In this document: piece by piece, positions 11,757 to 23,448 of the stretch
Layout of the letters: every line of letters starts with the position of its first letter
How positions within the stretch are numbered: the stretch's first letter is position 1
Assembly: GCF_018320785.1 (NCBI RefSeq)
Contig: NC_054886.1
Location: 1,615,177 to 1,679,176 of the forward strand
Length of the DNA: 64,000 bases
DNA from: Cheilinus undulatus
Lineage: Eukaryota > Chordata > Actinopteri > Labriformes > Labridae
Direction of reading: 5' to 3'
The notes under the pieces: generated by a model
Told to the model about the DNA's origin: nothing
Database searches by the model: none
The model's input: only the letters and a program-made list of their open reading frames with translations
Translations under genes and position numbers: made by a program

Positions 11757-12221
11757 CAGGGGTGTCAAACTCAAGGCCCGGGACTCAAATCCGACCCGCA
11801 AGATGATCTCATGTTTCTGTTCTAACTGGCCCATCAGTCTGAGGTCTGCAGATTTCTTCAAGTATAAAAATGTGAACTTATCCTTGATGATTTAAGATAT
11901 CCCTGTTAAATCACAAAATCTGAAAAAGTAAGGAGTAAAAATATTTGGATAAGAAGTCAGGAATGTGGAAAAAGAAATTGTGTTTTCATTTCCTATTTTC
12001 AATTTTGCATCTCACAATAAGGACTCAAAAATTGAGATTTTGACTTTAAATTTCATACTTTGAGCACTTCAACTCATAATTTTGACCTCTAATACAATAT
12101 TTAGAGCTTTTAGATTAATCATTTAAAACTTCTGACCATTTTAACTAATTATTTTGTATTTTTCCTCATATTTTCAACTCCTAACTTTGACTTCATAATC
12201 CCATAGTTTGACCTTTTAGAG
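11757..12221 (+). mobile_element. hAT-like CAGGGGTGTCAAACTC element, copy 1, incomplete
   Basis: It begins CAGGGGTGTCAAACTCAAGG and continues with AAATCCGACCCGCAAGATG, CTGGCCCATCAG and CTGCAGATTTCTTCAAGTAT, all shared with a second copy at 34593. The rest is a loose array of ATAATTTTGACTTT-type units. No right terminus is visible before the next element starts at 12222. Confidence 0.6.
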
Positions 12222-12539
12222 CAGGGGTCTCAGACTCAATCACAGCAGGGGCAAATGGGAAAAGTGACATGTAATGGCAAGAGGCACCTTAAATGGGCAA
12301 AAAGTGGCAAAAAAAGGAAAAAAATGCAATTTGCGAAAAGCAAGAAATAAGGGCAACAAAAATATACGGGCAAAAAATAAATGTTGACAATTAAATTTGA
12401 CAGTTAAAGCCTGCTGTTTAAGTGTGGGAAACAAATCACAATGGTTAATTCTGAGGTCAAAGTTTCCCTTTTTTATGGTTTTTCAGGGAAACCATATTTG
12501 AAATTTAGACATAAAAGAGCCACACATAGAGTATCACTG
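12222..12539 (-). mobile_element. Short copy of the minisatellite-bearing hAT element
   Basis: It ends AGAGTATCACTG and keeps the conserved body (TTAAGTGTGGGAAACAAA, GGTCAAAGTTTCCCTTTTTT, AGACATAAAAGAGCCACA) but has only a remnant array. The flanks TTTTAGAG and TTTTAAAC are a likely decayed 8-bp duplication. At 318 bp it is the shortest copy in the window. Confidence 0.65.
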
Positions 12540-12619
12540 TTTTAAACAATTCACAGATCAGATCATGAATATGTGGATAAACTAAAGAAGTAACCAGAAG
12601 GACTCCAATCAATTTCTAT

Positions 12620-12625
12620 TTTATT
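12620..12625 (-). terminator. Poly(A) signal of ENDOD1-like gene A
   Basis: TTTATT on the plus strand reads AATAAA on the minus strand, about 160 bp past the stop codon at 12786. Confidence 0.5.
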
Positions 12626-12785
12626 GCTGGAATATATAATGCACCAATGCACCAATTATAACAGATACGGTAGTTTACCACACGTCTAACTTTCACATAT
12701 TTTGAAATGAAAATTAAAAACACCCAAGCCTTTTTAGTGGTAAACCTAAAACCCAACTTAAAACAAAGGCCATGCGCTCTGTTCC

Positions 12786-15700
12786 TCAGTTGTCTGGCAC
12801 ACAATCATTGTAAAAAATCTGAAAATTCTTATCCACATTCATCCTCCCTTTGAGAAACTTTTCCAGGTTCTTGAGAGGAACTTCCACCATCTGATTGTTG
12901 ACTCGATCATTTAACCCATAAGCTCCAAACACAGGGAACTTGTAGCGGACAAAGTATGGTGCATTTTGGTCAAACTCGGTGCAGCAGTAGGCCGACCACA
13001 TGTACTCCGGTACCGCCACCCGGTCAAGGTTGTTGCGGCGAATTGTGTGCCCGGAGGTGGTGACTCCAGTGACCACAAAGGCTTTGCCACGGCAATAATT
13101 GTTGAGACGTTTGCGGATGATGTCCTGGTGTTCTGCCCAGGGGCCCATGTTAAACTCTCTAATCTGGGGAACCACGTTCGTCAAACTGTAGGTGGAAGCT
13201 TTGTCCAGAGGGTCAGACTGATGCTCGTCAGGGTTTAGCTGGCCACGTTCATACTGAACCACATCAGCGTAGTCCTCCAGGACTGCCTGAGTGTCCTCAA
13301 AGTTCATGTGCATGCTTGCAGACTGGGGGAAGGGCTCCATGTTACTGCTGCTCTTCTCTGATGCCAGCTATAAGAGAGACGGAAAGGTAAGTGCAGGTGA
13401 CATGTGAAAGGGCAAGTAGAAATAGTTTGCCTTCATTTAAGACATTCACAAAACACTTACTTGCAAATGTATATTTGCATTAATGTAATGTAAAGTCAAT
13501 GAAACAGCATCTGAAAAACCATTCAAGTAGCTTATTTCAACATTGTATAGTTGTCTGTAGCAATTGCAGTAGCTGTTTACACTGCTAATTATGCAAAATA
13601 GGTTGTATTTGTCAGAGAACACAGTGGATTTCACAATAAATGTATGTTAATAGATATAGCATGTAATGAAACTATCAAACAGCACTGTGTACGTGCATTT
13701 CTGAAACATAGACGTAAACAATAAATGCACAGTATTTGGTTTTGCAGATATCTGATAGCTGATGTTTCCAGAATCATGCTAGCAGATAGTGATACTGATA
13801 TATAAACACATTTTTTGTGGTTGTAAAGAACACCAAGTCTCTCCTGTTTGAATTGGCCTCCTATTGTGAAAGTCTGTTTGCTTTAATTGTACATTATTGG
13901 CAAAACATATTTCTAGCAGTGACAATAAAACCAAGGACAGTTTCTTTTTAGCAGCGCTTTAACAACCTGCAGACAGTGAGCTTTAGAGTGCACAGAATAA
14001 CAATATGCCACTTTTTTTTTTAATGCAGATTAAACTTTCAAATCAGTTTTCCTCATTAAGCAGAAGATTTCAGGGTGATGTCCTGAGACGATCCTTTCAG
14101 AGTATTCGAAATAACACAAAACTGCTCTTTTCAAGCGCTGTACAATAAAACAATAAACCAGCTGTAGTTCAGACTTAAAGCTTCAGCCCTTAAAGGGATA
14201 TTTCACTTTTTTTTGAAGATGAGCTGTAGCAGCAGTAGCATTAGACTTAAAGACCCTGTAAAGGGGTGATACTCAATGCATGGCTCTAGAACCACATGTG
14301 GCTCTTTTATGTCTAAATTTGAAATATTATTCCCCCGGAAAAACACAAAACAGGGAAACTTTGTCCTCAGGATTATCCATTGCAATTTGTTTCCCACACT
14401 TATACAGCAGGCTTTAATTGTCAACCCTTTGTTGTCAGTATATTTTCATTGCCCTTATTTTCATATTTTTGACCTTTATTCCTCCTTTTTACCACTTTAA
14501 TCCTGCTTTTTGCAAATGGCATTTTTTTTTCCCTTTTTTTTGGCCACTTTTAACCCATTTAAGATGCTTTTTTCCATTACATGTCACTTTTTCTGACCCC
14601 CCCTCGATCATTTTTTGCCACATTTTGCCACGTTTTCACCATTATTGCAGCCTGTAAGTCGTTTTTGGTCACATCTCACCAATTTTGCCATTTCTTCTCC
14701 ACATTTTTGGTCACTTTTCACTCAGCCTGCCATTTTCTGCCTTCTTTACCCCTTTTCACCCTTTTTGGCCACTTTTTGCGACTTTTTCACCTGTTTTTGC
14801 CAGATTAAACTTAATTGTATTGCCAATTTTCACCACTTAGATTGAGGCTCTTGCAAAGGTATTTTTCAGCAATCTGGCTCTTTGGTTGAGCAGGGTTGAG
14901 TAACACAGCTGTAAAGTGAAAATGAATCAGTATTTAGGTTTGCTGTATGACAGGTCGCTGTGTTATGAACCCCAAGGTCGAATTTCAGTCGAATAAACCT
15001 TCTCTGAGTTTATAAAATTAAGCTTCAAACCATTCAAACCATGAAAAATGTGGCAGTAAAATCCGCTCTAGGATGGTGTGAGCATGCCTGTTGACTGAGC
15101 TGAAGCCACGCCCACTCTGGAGAAATTCAGTCCTCTCAGATTAATAAAATGCTACAGTCTGAATTGAGAAAAGCACTCAAACCATTTTGCTTGCCTCTTG
15201 GCCTTTTGTTGACCTTAGAAGAAGAGACAAAGTCTGTTGATGATTCATTGACCACTGTGGCTGAGAGATTTGGTAAATTTACCTCACAATGAGCAGACAA
15301 ACAGCATTTAACTGACTGTTAACTTCCAATAAAGGCAGTGACATCAGCTAACAACAGACTGGACTGAGATGAACTGCTCTGTGATTTTAGATTGTAGCGT
15401 TAGAGGGGCGGGGTCATTCCCTATTGTAGGCTCGTGACATCATGAGCCCACATATTGGCCCCACCCACATGAAATCAAGCCAGGAAAGAGGTGAAAAAAC
15501 TTTCTAACAGTCTAAAGCCAGAATTCAGTCACATGTAGATCTCAGTGTTTTCACATGTTTACAGCAACTATAATGCCACCACTACTGCTACATACCTCAT
15601 ATAACACATCTTCAAAAATAGTGAACTATCCCTTTAAAATCTACTACAGTGTTTAAGGAGTGAGGATCAAGAAAGGTGTATTAATGCTGATTCCTGCTGA

Positions 15701-16198
15701 TGTGTATGGCCATTATATTGACTTGACATATAGGCAGAAATGTTCATACCACGTGCATTTTGTGTTATTATCTGTACTAGTATTATGACAATGAAATTGA
15801 ACGTCCCTACCCAAAGCACACCTGTTGTTCATCTATTCAACATTTACACATAGAATAAGCTCAACTCTCACCTGTGGCTCAAACATCCAAGGAAAGTCCA
15901 CCGTCTTCTCCCCGTCTGACTTCTTGAAGGTGTAGGCAGAGTAGATAGGGATGTGTTTGTGAGAGTCGTACAGGGTGACGTAGCGGGGTTTATCCTCATA
16001 CTTCTGGCAGATCTTCTTGAAAGAGTAGCTGAGGTAGCCTCGGGGTGGGGTGCCCATGTACAGAGAGTCCTTGCAGCGCTCTGCATGGTTAAAATCCTCC
16101 ACCACTCCGGCCTGGGCCCCCTGAAGAACCACGAAGCTCAGCACGGTCATGACAGCCACCAGGTGATAGGCACACTTTCCCCAAGTAGGCATCATCAT
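12786..16198 (-). CDS. ENDOD1-like secreted protein A (catalytic His lost)
   Basis: Two coding exons, 16198-15872 and 13367-12786, joined in phase 0 after the codons for FEPQ (donor CAG|GTGAGA, acceptor TTATAG); 302 aa. Residues 1-31 are a signal peptide (VMTVLSFVVLQGAQAG). The ENDOD1 start signature follows: RCKDSLYMGTPPRG, ICQKYEDKPRYVTLYDS and IPIYSAYTFKK. Exon 2 is the NUC1-type DNA/RNA non-specific nuclease fold, with FEDTQAVLEDY, LNPDEHQ, TYSLTNVVPQ and MWSAYCC. The DRGH motif of active NUC1 enzymes reads ERGQ at residues 149-152, so the general-base His is absent. Asn173 of TNVVPQ, the metal-ligand position, is kept. The Glu expected in the following helix reads Gln (WAEHQD). Probably a secreted or luminal non-enzyme. 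The 2.5-kb intron holds a nested transposon. First of three tandem paralogues. Confidence 0.9.
14190..15637. mobile_element. TTAA-flanked non-autonomous transposon (piggyBac-like ends)
   Basis: The left end TTAAAGGGATATTTCAC (14190) and the right end GTGAACTATCCCTTTAA (to 15637) are inverted repeats. The pairing continues inward through TTTGAAGATG and the TAGCAGTAGT-like stretch. TTAA at both edges fits a piggyBac-type target. The body has no coding capacity. A younger hAT-type element (14264-14908) is inserted inside it. The whole lies in the intron of ENDOD1-like gene A. Confidence 0.75.
14264..14908 (+). mobile_element. Minisatellite-bearing hAT element nested in the TTAA element
   Basis: It begins GGGTGATACTCAATGCATGG and ends GGGTTGAGTAACACAG. 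A perfect 8-bp duplication, CTGTAAAG, stands at 14256-14263 and 14909-14916. The interior array is built on TTTTGCCACTTTT. It ends with the family's conserved ATTGAGGCTCTTGCAAAGG segment. Confidence 0.9.
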
Positions 16199-16814
16199 GT
16201 AAACTCTTTACCTCTACTTCTATGTCCTTTAAGACTCCTATATATCTGCTCATATGCTCCCTTCTAACCTGTAATTCATCAGCTGTAGTATAAAAGTACA
16301 GCCTCTGCCTCATCTCTACTATGAGCTCACAGATCTGCCATTGTAAAGTCTTTTCCATATATTCAAAATGCCGTGAGTGCTTATGGCAGCAATTCACAAC
16401 GGTGAATGTTATCTAGAAAGGAGAGTGTTTTATAGCACTGATCTGCAGGGAAAAATTAGATGATCATTCTCTAAAATAGCACCTTCCACTCAAATAGAGT
16501 GTAATGGCATTTAGAATTCATATTTAATTTTTAAACCACCTTCTACTGAAGCAGATACACAGAGGGAATGAAAGTAAGAATGTGTTGTCTCTGAATCAGG
16601 AGGTCCTGCAGTCACACATCGAGGTGCCCTTGTGTGCAGACATGCAAGGTCCCAAGATGCAAAAACCTAAGTGCTGCCGCTGTTAAAATATATGAATGAG
16701 ATTAGTAAATACACTTTATATATCATCCTCTGCCATAATTTTGTTGCCCCCATATAAAGACAAAGACGTTTTCTGTATTTCACAAGGTCTAGTTTGAGAA
16801 TTTTATCCATTCAA
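16199..16814. promoter_or_regulatory. Upstream region of ENDOD1-like gene A
   Basis: TATATA at 16239-16244 lies about 40 bp upstream of the start codon of gene A (minus strand) and could be its TATA box with a very short leader. The rest of the interval shows no gene or repeat that I recognise. Confidence 0.35.
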
Positions 16815-17667
16815 GTGTTACTCAACCCTGATCAACACATCTGCAAAAGTCACAATCATGGTGTAAAGTGGCAGTTAAAGTTAGTTAAAGGTGGCAAAAA
16901 TGGTCACAAAGCGGCAAACACTAGGAGAAAAGTGGCAAAAATGGATGGAAAGTGACCAAATAAAAAGTTAAAGTGGCAAAAACGTTGTAAAAAATGAGTG
17001 AAAATTGACTTAAATGGGCAAAAATCAGAAAAAAGGTGGGTAAAATGGGCAAAAGTGGCATTTAATTGCAAAAGGCAGCTTCATTTGGTGAGAAGTGGCA
17101 AAAAAATGCAAAAAGCAGGATGAAAGTGTCAAAAATGGGAGAAAAGTGACAAAAAGAAGTGGCAAAAATGGGCTTAAAGCAGCAAACACTGGGAGAAAAG
17201 TGGCAATAAAGGGCAGAAAGTGGCAAAAATGGGTGACAAATGGCAAAAAATTAGTTATAGATTGCAAAAATGGTTCTAAAGTGGTAAAAACGTGGAGAAA
17301 AATGAGTGAAAAGTGACTCAAATGAGCAATAATCAGACTTTAATGGGCAAAAATGGGAAATAAGTGGCATTTAATTGCAAAAGGCAGCTTAAATGGGCTA
17401 TAAGGGCTAAAAAAAAATAGGCTTAAAGCAGTAAAAATTGAATTAAAGTAGCAAAAAATTGCAGTTAAGGGCAGTGGAAATAAGCAGACAATCAAGTGGC
17501 TGACAGTTAAGTATGACAATTAAAGCCTGCTGTGTAAGTGTGGGAAACAAACTGATTAATGTGGCTTGTAATGGAGAATTTCTAAGGTAAAATTTTCCTT
17601 TTGAAGGTTTTCTGGAGAATAATATTTAAAGTTAAGACATAAAAGAGCCACAAGTTGAGTATCACTG
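16815..17667 (-). mobile_element. Minisatellite-bearing hAT element
   Basis: It begins near 16815 with GTGTTACTCAACCCTGATC and ends CAAGTTGAGTATCACTG. The array is built on AAAAGTGGCAAAAATGG from about 16860 to 17460. It is followed by the family's TAAGTGTGGGAAACAAACTG and AAGACATAAAAGAGCCAC segments. I could not match the flanks as a target duplication. Confidence 0.8.
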
Positions 17668-17841
17668 ATCTAGATCATGTCATTCCTGGTACCAAAATAC
17701 TGCATAGAATTATTTTACTTTGGAAAGGGAAATCATGCAGATGTAAAGTGACACCTGTAACATTAAAGCCCTGACTCCTGTAACCCTAGTGAAAGAAGGC
17801 TGTCAGTTTTCCTTTAAAGGTGAAACTTCTTTTACAACACC

Positions 17842-18963
17842 AATTCTAAAATGTTGGGGCGCTGTGTAAAATGAAAATAAAACAGAAAGCAATAATTCTG
17901 CAAGTCTCATAAATCCATATTTTATTCACAATAGAACAGAAACAACATACCTGATGTTGAAAATTAGACATTTGGCATTTCAAGAAAAATATCAGCACAT
18001 GTTGAATTTAATGGCAGCAACACATCTAGAAAAAGTAAGGGCCATGTTTACCATTGTGTAGCACAGGGGTTCTCAACCTTGCCACTATTAACCCCTTTAT
18101 ACCACTTTTATGCCCAGTTTTTCCCATTTTAACCATATTTCACAATTTGATATGCCCATTTTTGCTAGTTTAACCAATTTCTGCCAATATTTGCCTATTT
18201 TTTCTTTCCAAGTTAACCCTTTTTTGCCAAAAGAAAAGAAAGTCCATTTACCATTTAAAGCAACCCCATACCATCAGAGACGTAGGCTTTGAACTGTGCT
18301 TTGATAACAAGCTGGATGGCCCCTCTCCCCTTTAGTCTTTGAGACATGGTGTCTGTGGTTTCAAAATATAATTTCACAGTTTGATGCAAATGACCACAGA
18401 ACAGTTTTACACACGCCTCAGTCCATTTATATATACACAACTTCTATTTGCATTTATGGATAGGAGTATTTCTGAGCCACTGAGGTAGATTCATGCCTGT
18501 TTTTAATGCAGTGCTGCCTGAGGGCCTGAGATCACAAGCATCCAACATTGACCTTTCACCTTTTCCTTTGTGCACAAAGGTTTCTCTAGATTTTCTAATT
18601 TATTTAATGATATTATATAGCCTACTGTAAATGGTGGGGTATTCAGAGAGATTTTCTGAAATGGTTCTATAATTTTTAGATGCAGTTCTTGCAGATAAGT
18701 GAAACTCTGTCCGTCTTTACTTCTGAGAGAATCTGCCTGTCCTAATGCGCCTTCTATACCCATTCATACTGAGCTGTTACCAGTTAACCAGAATAGATGC
18801 AACACATTCTTCTATGAGCCGATATTTTACATGAAATGGTAGAATGTCTCAATTTTAAAATCTGATATGTTGTTTATGTTATGTAAAATATGGGAGGTTT
18901 GCAAATCATCAGTTTTTTATTTTCATTTTACATAGCATCCCAACTTTTTTTGGAATTTGGGGT
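17842..18963. mobile_element. DNA transposon with about 70-bp inverted ends
   Basis: The left end CAATTCTAAAATGTTGGGGC, then GCTGTGTAAAATGAAAATAAAA, is mirrored at the right by TTTTATTTTCATTTTACATA and GCATCCCAACTTTTTTTGG, to about 18963. This end pair is very common in teleost genomes. The body (GCAGTGCTGCCTGAGGG near 18510) recurs at 20700-21085. The superfamily is not assigned. A short hAT-like fragment with CAGGGGTTCTCAA sits inside at 18063. Confidence 0.7.
18063..18235 (+). repeat. hAT-like terminus and TTTTGCC minisatellite fragment
   Basis: CAGGGGTTCTCAACCTTGCC is followed by degenerate units on CCATTTTTGCTAGTTTAACC. No right end is visible. It is nested in the 17842-18963 element. 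Confidence 0.5.
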
Positions 18964-19061
18964 TAATCGTCATATTCATCATAAACCATTCATATGCTAA
19001 TAAATACATAATTAAATGTGTCAAAAAAGACACCAAACAGTTTGATAACAGTTTAAATAAC

Positions 19062-19067
19062 TTTATT
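19062..19067 (-). terminator. Poly(A) signal of ENDOD1-like gene B
   Basis: TTTATT on the plus strand (AATAAA on the minus strand), about 370 bp past the stop codon at 19433. Confidence 0.4.
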
Positions 19068-19432
19068 ACTTCATGTCAAATAAAGGAAGGCCATTTCTTC
19101 ATGTTTGTGAAGTTGAGTTGAGAGATCTGTTGAACAATTTAGATTTTCAGTGTGCATTGATACGCATAATACAACCTTTATGTTTAATTACGTAACCAAG
19201 ATAGTTGCATGTTGTGAATAGTTGTACTATATATTGCATTTGACATTTTCCAGGAATAGCATTAAGCATTAAGCTTGTAATCTCCTGGTATTTTGCTCTT
19301 AGACTCTCTGAGATCTTACTGACAAGCACAGGATGCTACAACCAGGTAAATCAAAATCTAAAAGACCTAAGGCAGGAGAAGAAATGGAAAATGCAGTGAT
19401 AGTTACGACGTAACCTGCTGATAAATGTCTGC

Positions 19433-20394
19433 CTATTTGGATTTACTAGATGCTGGTGGGACACAGTCATGCACAAAAATTTGAAAGTTCTGATTGACAT
19501 ATGTTGTCCTCCGAAGGAACGCTGTCAGTTCTTGGACGGAGACCTCCGTCACCTCATTGTTGTGCTCATTGAGTCCGTAATGAGCGAAAGATGGGAATTT
19601 AAAGCGCTCATTATAGGGTGTGTTGTGGTCGTAGTCGACACAGCAATACGCTGACCACACGTGCTTGGGCACTGCAATGCGGTTCATGTTTAGCCGACGA
19701 ATCATCTTCCCTGAGGTGGTGATACCTGTGACAATGTAAGCTGTTCCACGGCAGTAATTGTTGAGCCGCTTGCGGACAACATGCTCCTGTTCGTACCAAA
19801 CTCTGATGTTAAAGTCTGGAACCATGGGAACCACGTTGGTGAGGGTGTAGGTGGAGGCCTTGTCATCTAGTTCATCTTGATGCTCATCTGGGTTGAGAGT
19901 ACCACGCTCGTAATGGATGGCGTTGGTGTAATCTTCTAGAACAGCCTGGGCATCTTCAAAATTCATGTGCATGTACCCGCTTGGGAAAGGCTGCATCTCA
20001 TCTGTGTCGAAAGATGTGGATAACTGTGGGCAAACAGACAAAGCCAGTGGGAATAACAGAGAGGTTATGATTTTTAAGCACCACATTACTTTTCCTTTAC
20101 CTGAGGTTCGTACATCCACGGGACATCCACACACTTCCCCCCCTCTGAGCGTTTGAAAGTGTAGGCAGAGTAGACAGGTACGTGGTCCACGATGTTGTAC
20201 AGTGTCACATAGCGAGGCTTCTTGTTGTAATGTTGACAAATGAACTTGAGGGACTGGTGATGCACTCCAGTCGGTGGTGTTCCCATGTAGAGGAATTCTC
20301 TGCACTCTGGAGACAGCTCTGTCTCCACTCTCCCTCTAACAGCTGATGATATCATGCTGACAGCAAGGAAAACCATCTTCACCCAGAATGCCAT
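19433..20394 (-). CDS. ENDOD1-like secreted protein B (catalytic His lost)
   Basis: Two coding exons, 20394-20101 and 20023-19433; 294 aa. The phase-0 intron is only 77 bp and falls after YEPQ, the same place as in its neighbours. The ATG at 20394 is chosen because the in-frame triplet just upstream is GTG. Residues 1-24 form a signal peptide. ENDOD1 signatures are present: ECREFLYMGTPPTG, ICQHYNKKPRYVTLYN, VPVYSAYTFKR, FEDAQAVLEDY, TYTLTNVVPM and VWSAYCC. The nuclease motif reads ERGT at residues 137-140, so the His is Thr here. Unlike A and C, the helix after it keeps a Glu at the expected place (WYEQEH). Exon 2 is closest to that of gene A, which suggests A and B share the more recent duplication. 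No membrane segment follows the nuclease fold, unlike mammalian ENDOD1, which has a long hydrophobic C-terminal part. Confidence 0.9.
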
Positions 20395-20699
20395 AATCAC
20401 CGGGGCTTTGGTGAAACTCCTGTGAGATGTTACTGGTTAAATCCGTCTGTCTGCAGCTACAAACGTTGGCTGTGTCTCTATATCTGCCCATTGAGTTTGG
20501 TAAAACAGCCATGTAGGTTTAGCACTTTGTTATCAATATTGAGTATGCAAAACAGTTCACAGCTCCCACACCAGTGGATCCACCCACAGCCAACGGAAGA
20601 GCTACCCCTTTAAAACCTCTTGATGTGTTTCTCTTTTTGCATTCTTGTCATATGTCTAATGTCATCAAATGTTTTAGCGTTAATCTACGAAACTAAAAG

Positions 20700-21085
20700 C
20701 TAAAAAAAAAAAACTCAAACTTTGATTAATCTGTCCACAGAACAGTTTTCCATTTTGCCTCAGTCAACTTTAAACAAGCATTGACCCAGGGAAAATGAGA
20801 GAATATGGTATCTTCTTTGCAGGATCCAGCTTTAACTTGCATTTGTGGATGGCATGACTAAGTGTTTCTAAATGTGACTAAATGATTCTTGGAAGTGTTT
20901 CAGAGCCTGTGCAGGGATTTCCAGCACAGAATCACACCTGATTTTAATGCAGTGCTGCCTGAGGGACTGAAGATCACATGCATCCATTACTGACCTTCAC
21001 CCATGTCCCTTGAAAACACAGATTACCCAGATTCTCTGAATCTTTTGACGATATTATGAAGATGGTGGAATATTTAATGTCTTTC
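20700..21085. repeat. Fragment related to the 17842-18963 transposon
   Basis: It shares CACAGAACAGTTTT, GCAGTGCTGCCTGAGGG and GATCACATGCATCC-like text with the interior of the element at 17842-18963. Both ends are missing. Confidence 0.55.
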
Positions 21086-22419
21086 ATTGTGGAATGTTTT
21101 TACTTTTCCAGCCTTTGTTGGCCTGTCTCTGCTATACTTAACCAAACAAAGGGCTCAAATGCAAAACTCTGAAACAATGAGGCAAAATTCAAAGTCTGTT
21201 TAGTCAGGCAGGGTTAGTGCACAAAAAATCAAAAGAAGCACAGGCAAAAGTATTCAAATCAGCAGGCAAAAGACAAGGTCAGAAAACACAAACTGGGTCA
21301 AGATCTGACTGGAAAACATGAGGAAATCTGACACCAAGGACAACACAAGCTGGCAAGGAAGGAAAGGACTGGGGAAGACTCAATACTCTGGGGCAAGGGA
21401 GACAATTACACACAGGTAAAACATATGAGGTAAGCACAGACAGGTAGGGATGGGCAGGAAGTGGCAATCTGGAAATAGACACAAGAGGCCAGTTGGAAAA
21501 GTCCAAAAAGTACCTCCTGAGTCCTTTCCTGTTTACTTTTCTTAACCCCAGTGAAAAACATCACAGGGTCAAGGAAAGGTGGGAGTGAGAGGATAGGAAA
21601 GGAGAACAGCTGTGATTGGGGAACCTGACTGAACGTTCCCTAGGCAGATGTTACTGACGTGACGTGTGCTAGCTGCATGCTAGCTGGATCATTGGCTTAC
21701 ATCGCTGACTTCAGTGCAGGAGAAAAGTGGTTTGATCCCAGTCTGGGCACAATCATGCTGCGTTCCATTGTACTCGGAAAGATCCAGAAATAAACATCCA
21801 GAAACATACACAAACACCTTCTTTTGGCTGGTTTGTGATTTTTTTCCTCTTTTCACACAAGGCAACCTTAATTTTCAGAAATGGTACATTTCTTTAATTC
21901 ATGTTCTTATCTTCTTCAACATCAAAATTAGAGTTATGCCAAAATTGCAAAGAAAAAAAGAGATAGCAGCATTTGCAGAAGTGCCTTCAGTAAGAGCTTT
22001 AAAGAGTGGATGAGTATTCTGTGAAGCAATTTAAAAGGTCAGAATACCAGAGAGGGGCCAAGTGCAGTCAATTACATTTTTCTTAAATTCTGCTTGCAGA
22101 ATATTTTCACTCTTAAGTTTGATCTGTTTAGCATAACTGTTATTATGAAAGAGCAGCAATCATATTCAACATAATCCAACATGTCAACATGAGGTAGAGC
22201 ATTTCTTGAACATTAAAATCCTGAATCAAGGCCACATGACATGAATAAATGAATCCTATGATGGCAAATGTAACAAGATAGCAGTCTATCTCAGGCTCTG
22301 CTACTTTAGGCCTATTGTTTTTTTTATCTTATGCAGGTATGTTTACTGGTCTTGTATGCTGGGAATGCTGGGTATGCTTTATCTTATTCTAAAAATTAAA
22401 TGCCATGTTCAGTATAAAG
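21086..22419. other. Intergenic, no gene seen
   Basis: About 21130-21500 is A-rich with many AGGCA/GGCAAA words and resembles interspersed repeat DNA, but I cannot assign a family. Short frames at 21279-21506 and 21714-22013 show no family resemblance. Confidence 0.4.
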
Positions 22420-23314
22420 CAGTGATCCTCAACGCATGGCTCTAGAACCACATGTGGCTCTTTTATGTCTAAATTTGAAATATGATTCCCCCCAAAAACC
22501 ATTACAAAGGAAAAATTTGACCTCAGAATTATCCATTGTCATTTGTGTCCCACACTTATACAGCAGGCTTTAATTGTCAGATTTGTCAACCTTTATTTTT
22601 CGTCTGTATATTTTCATTGCCCTTATTTGCAATATTTTGCCCATCTTTTCCTTTATTGCCACTTTTTGCCCATTTAAGGGGCCTCTTTAGTCACTTTTCA
22701 CATTTTACCCTACCTTCTTGCTGCTTTCTGCCAATTTTAGTCACTTTTCACTCATTTCCCCCCACCTTTTTGACGCTTTTTGCCAATTTTAGTCACTCTT
22801 CACTCATTTTTCTCCCACCTTTTTGCTGCTTTTTGCCAATTTTAGTTGTTTCACTCATTTTCCCCAATATTTCTAATGCTTTTTGTCAATTTTAGTCACT
22901 TTTCACTCATTTACCCCACCTTTTTGCCAGTTTTAGTTATGTTTCACTAATTTTTTCCCCTACCTTTTTAATGCTTTTTGCCAATTTTAGTCACTATTCA
23001 CTCATTTTTTTGCCACCTTTCTGCTGCTGTTTGCCATTATTGCCACCTGTAAGCCATTTTTTTGTAATGTCTCACCCATTTCTGCCACTTTTTCTCCACA
23101 TTATTGGTCACTTTTCACCCAGTTTTTGCCATTTTCTGCCTACTTAACCCCTGTCCACCCATTATGGCCACTTTTTTTGCATCTTTCATAAACTTTGCCA
23201 GCTTCAACTTATTTTTATTGCCACTTTCACCCACTTTTCACCACTTAGATTGTGGCTCTTGCAAAGGTGTTTTTCAACAGTGGCTCTTTGGTTGAGCAGG
23301 GTTGAGTAACACTG
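22420..23314 (+). mobile_element. Minisatellite-bearing hAT element, best-preserved copy
   Basis: It begins CAGTGATCCTCAACGCATGG and ends GGGTTGAGTAACACTG, with a perfect 8-bp duplication GTATAAAG at 22412-22419 and 23315-23322. A left domain of about 180 bp is followed by an array (about 22650-23230) built on TTTTTGCCAATTTTAGTCAC. A right domain of about 80 bp with ATTGTGGCTCTTGCAAAGG closes it. It has no transposase. Confidence 0.92.
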
Positions 23315-23393
23315 GTATAAAGCATCTCTTTAACATTGCTGTTTTTCTGAGTTGTCTCTTGTATATAAGGAGAAACACTGATTCTTTAAAGAT

Positions 23394-23399
23394 TTTATT
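23394..23399 (-). terminator. Poly(A) signal of ENDOD1-like gene C
   Basis: TTTATT on the plus strand (AATAAA on the minus strand), about 50 bp past the stop codon at 23449. Confidence 0.4.
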
Positions 23400-23448
23400 T
23401 GTGCTCGTACTCATGAAACAAACAGTGTATTTTATCAGCGAGCGTTGC

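Noticed and set aside
19433-20305. Single 290-residue intronless frame for ENDOD1-like gene B
   Set aside because: It reads through a 77-bp intron and, in its upstream part, uses another frame of exon 1; the two-exon model gives the signal peptide and family motifs.
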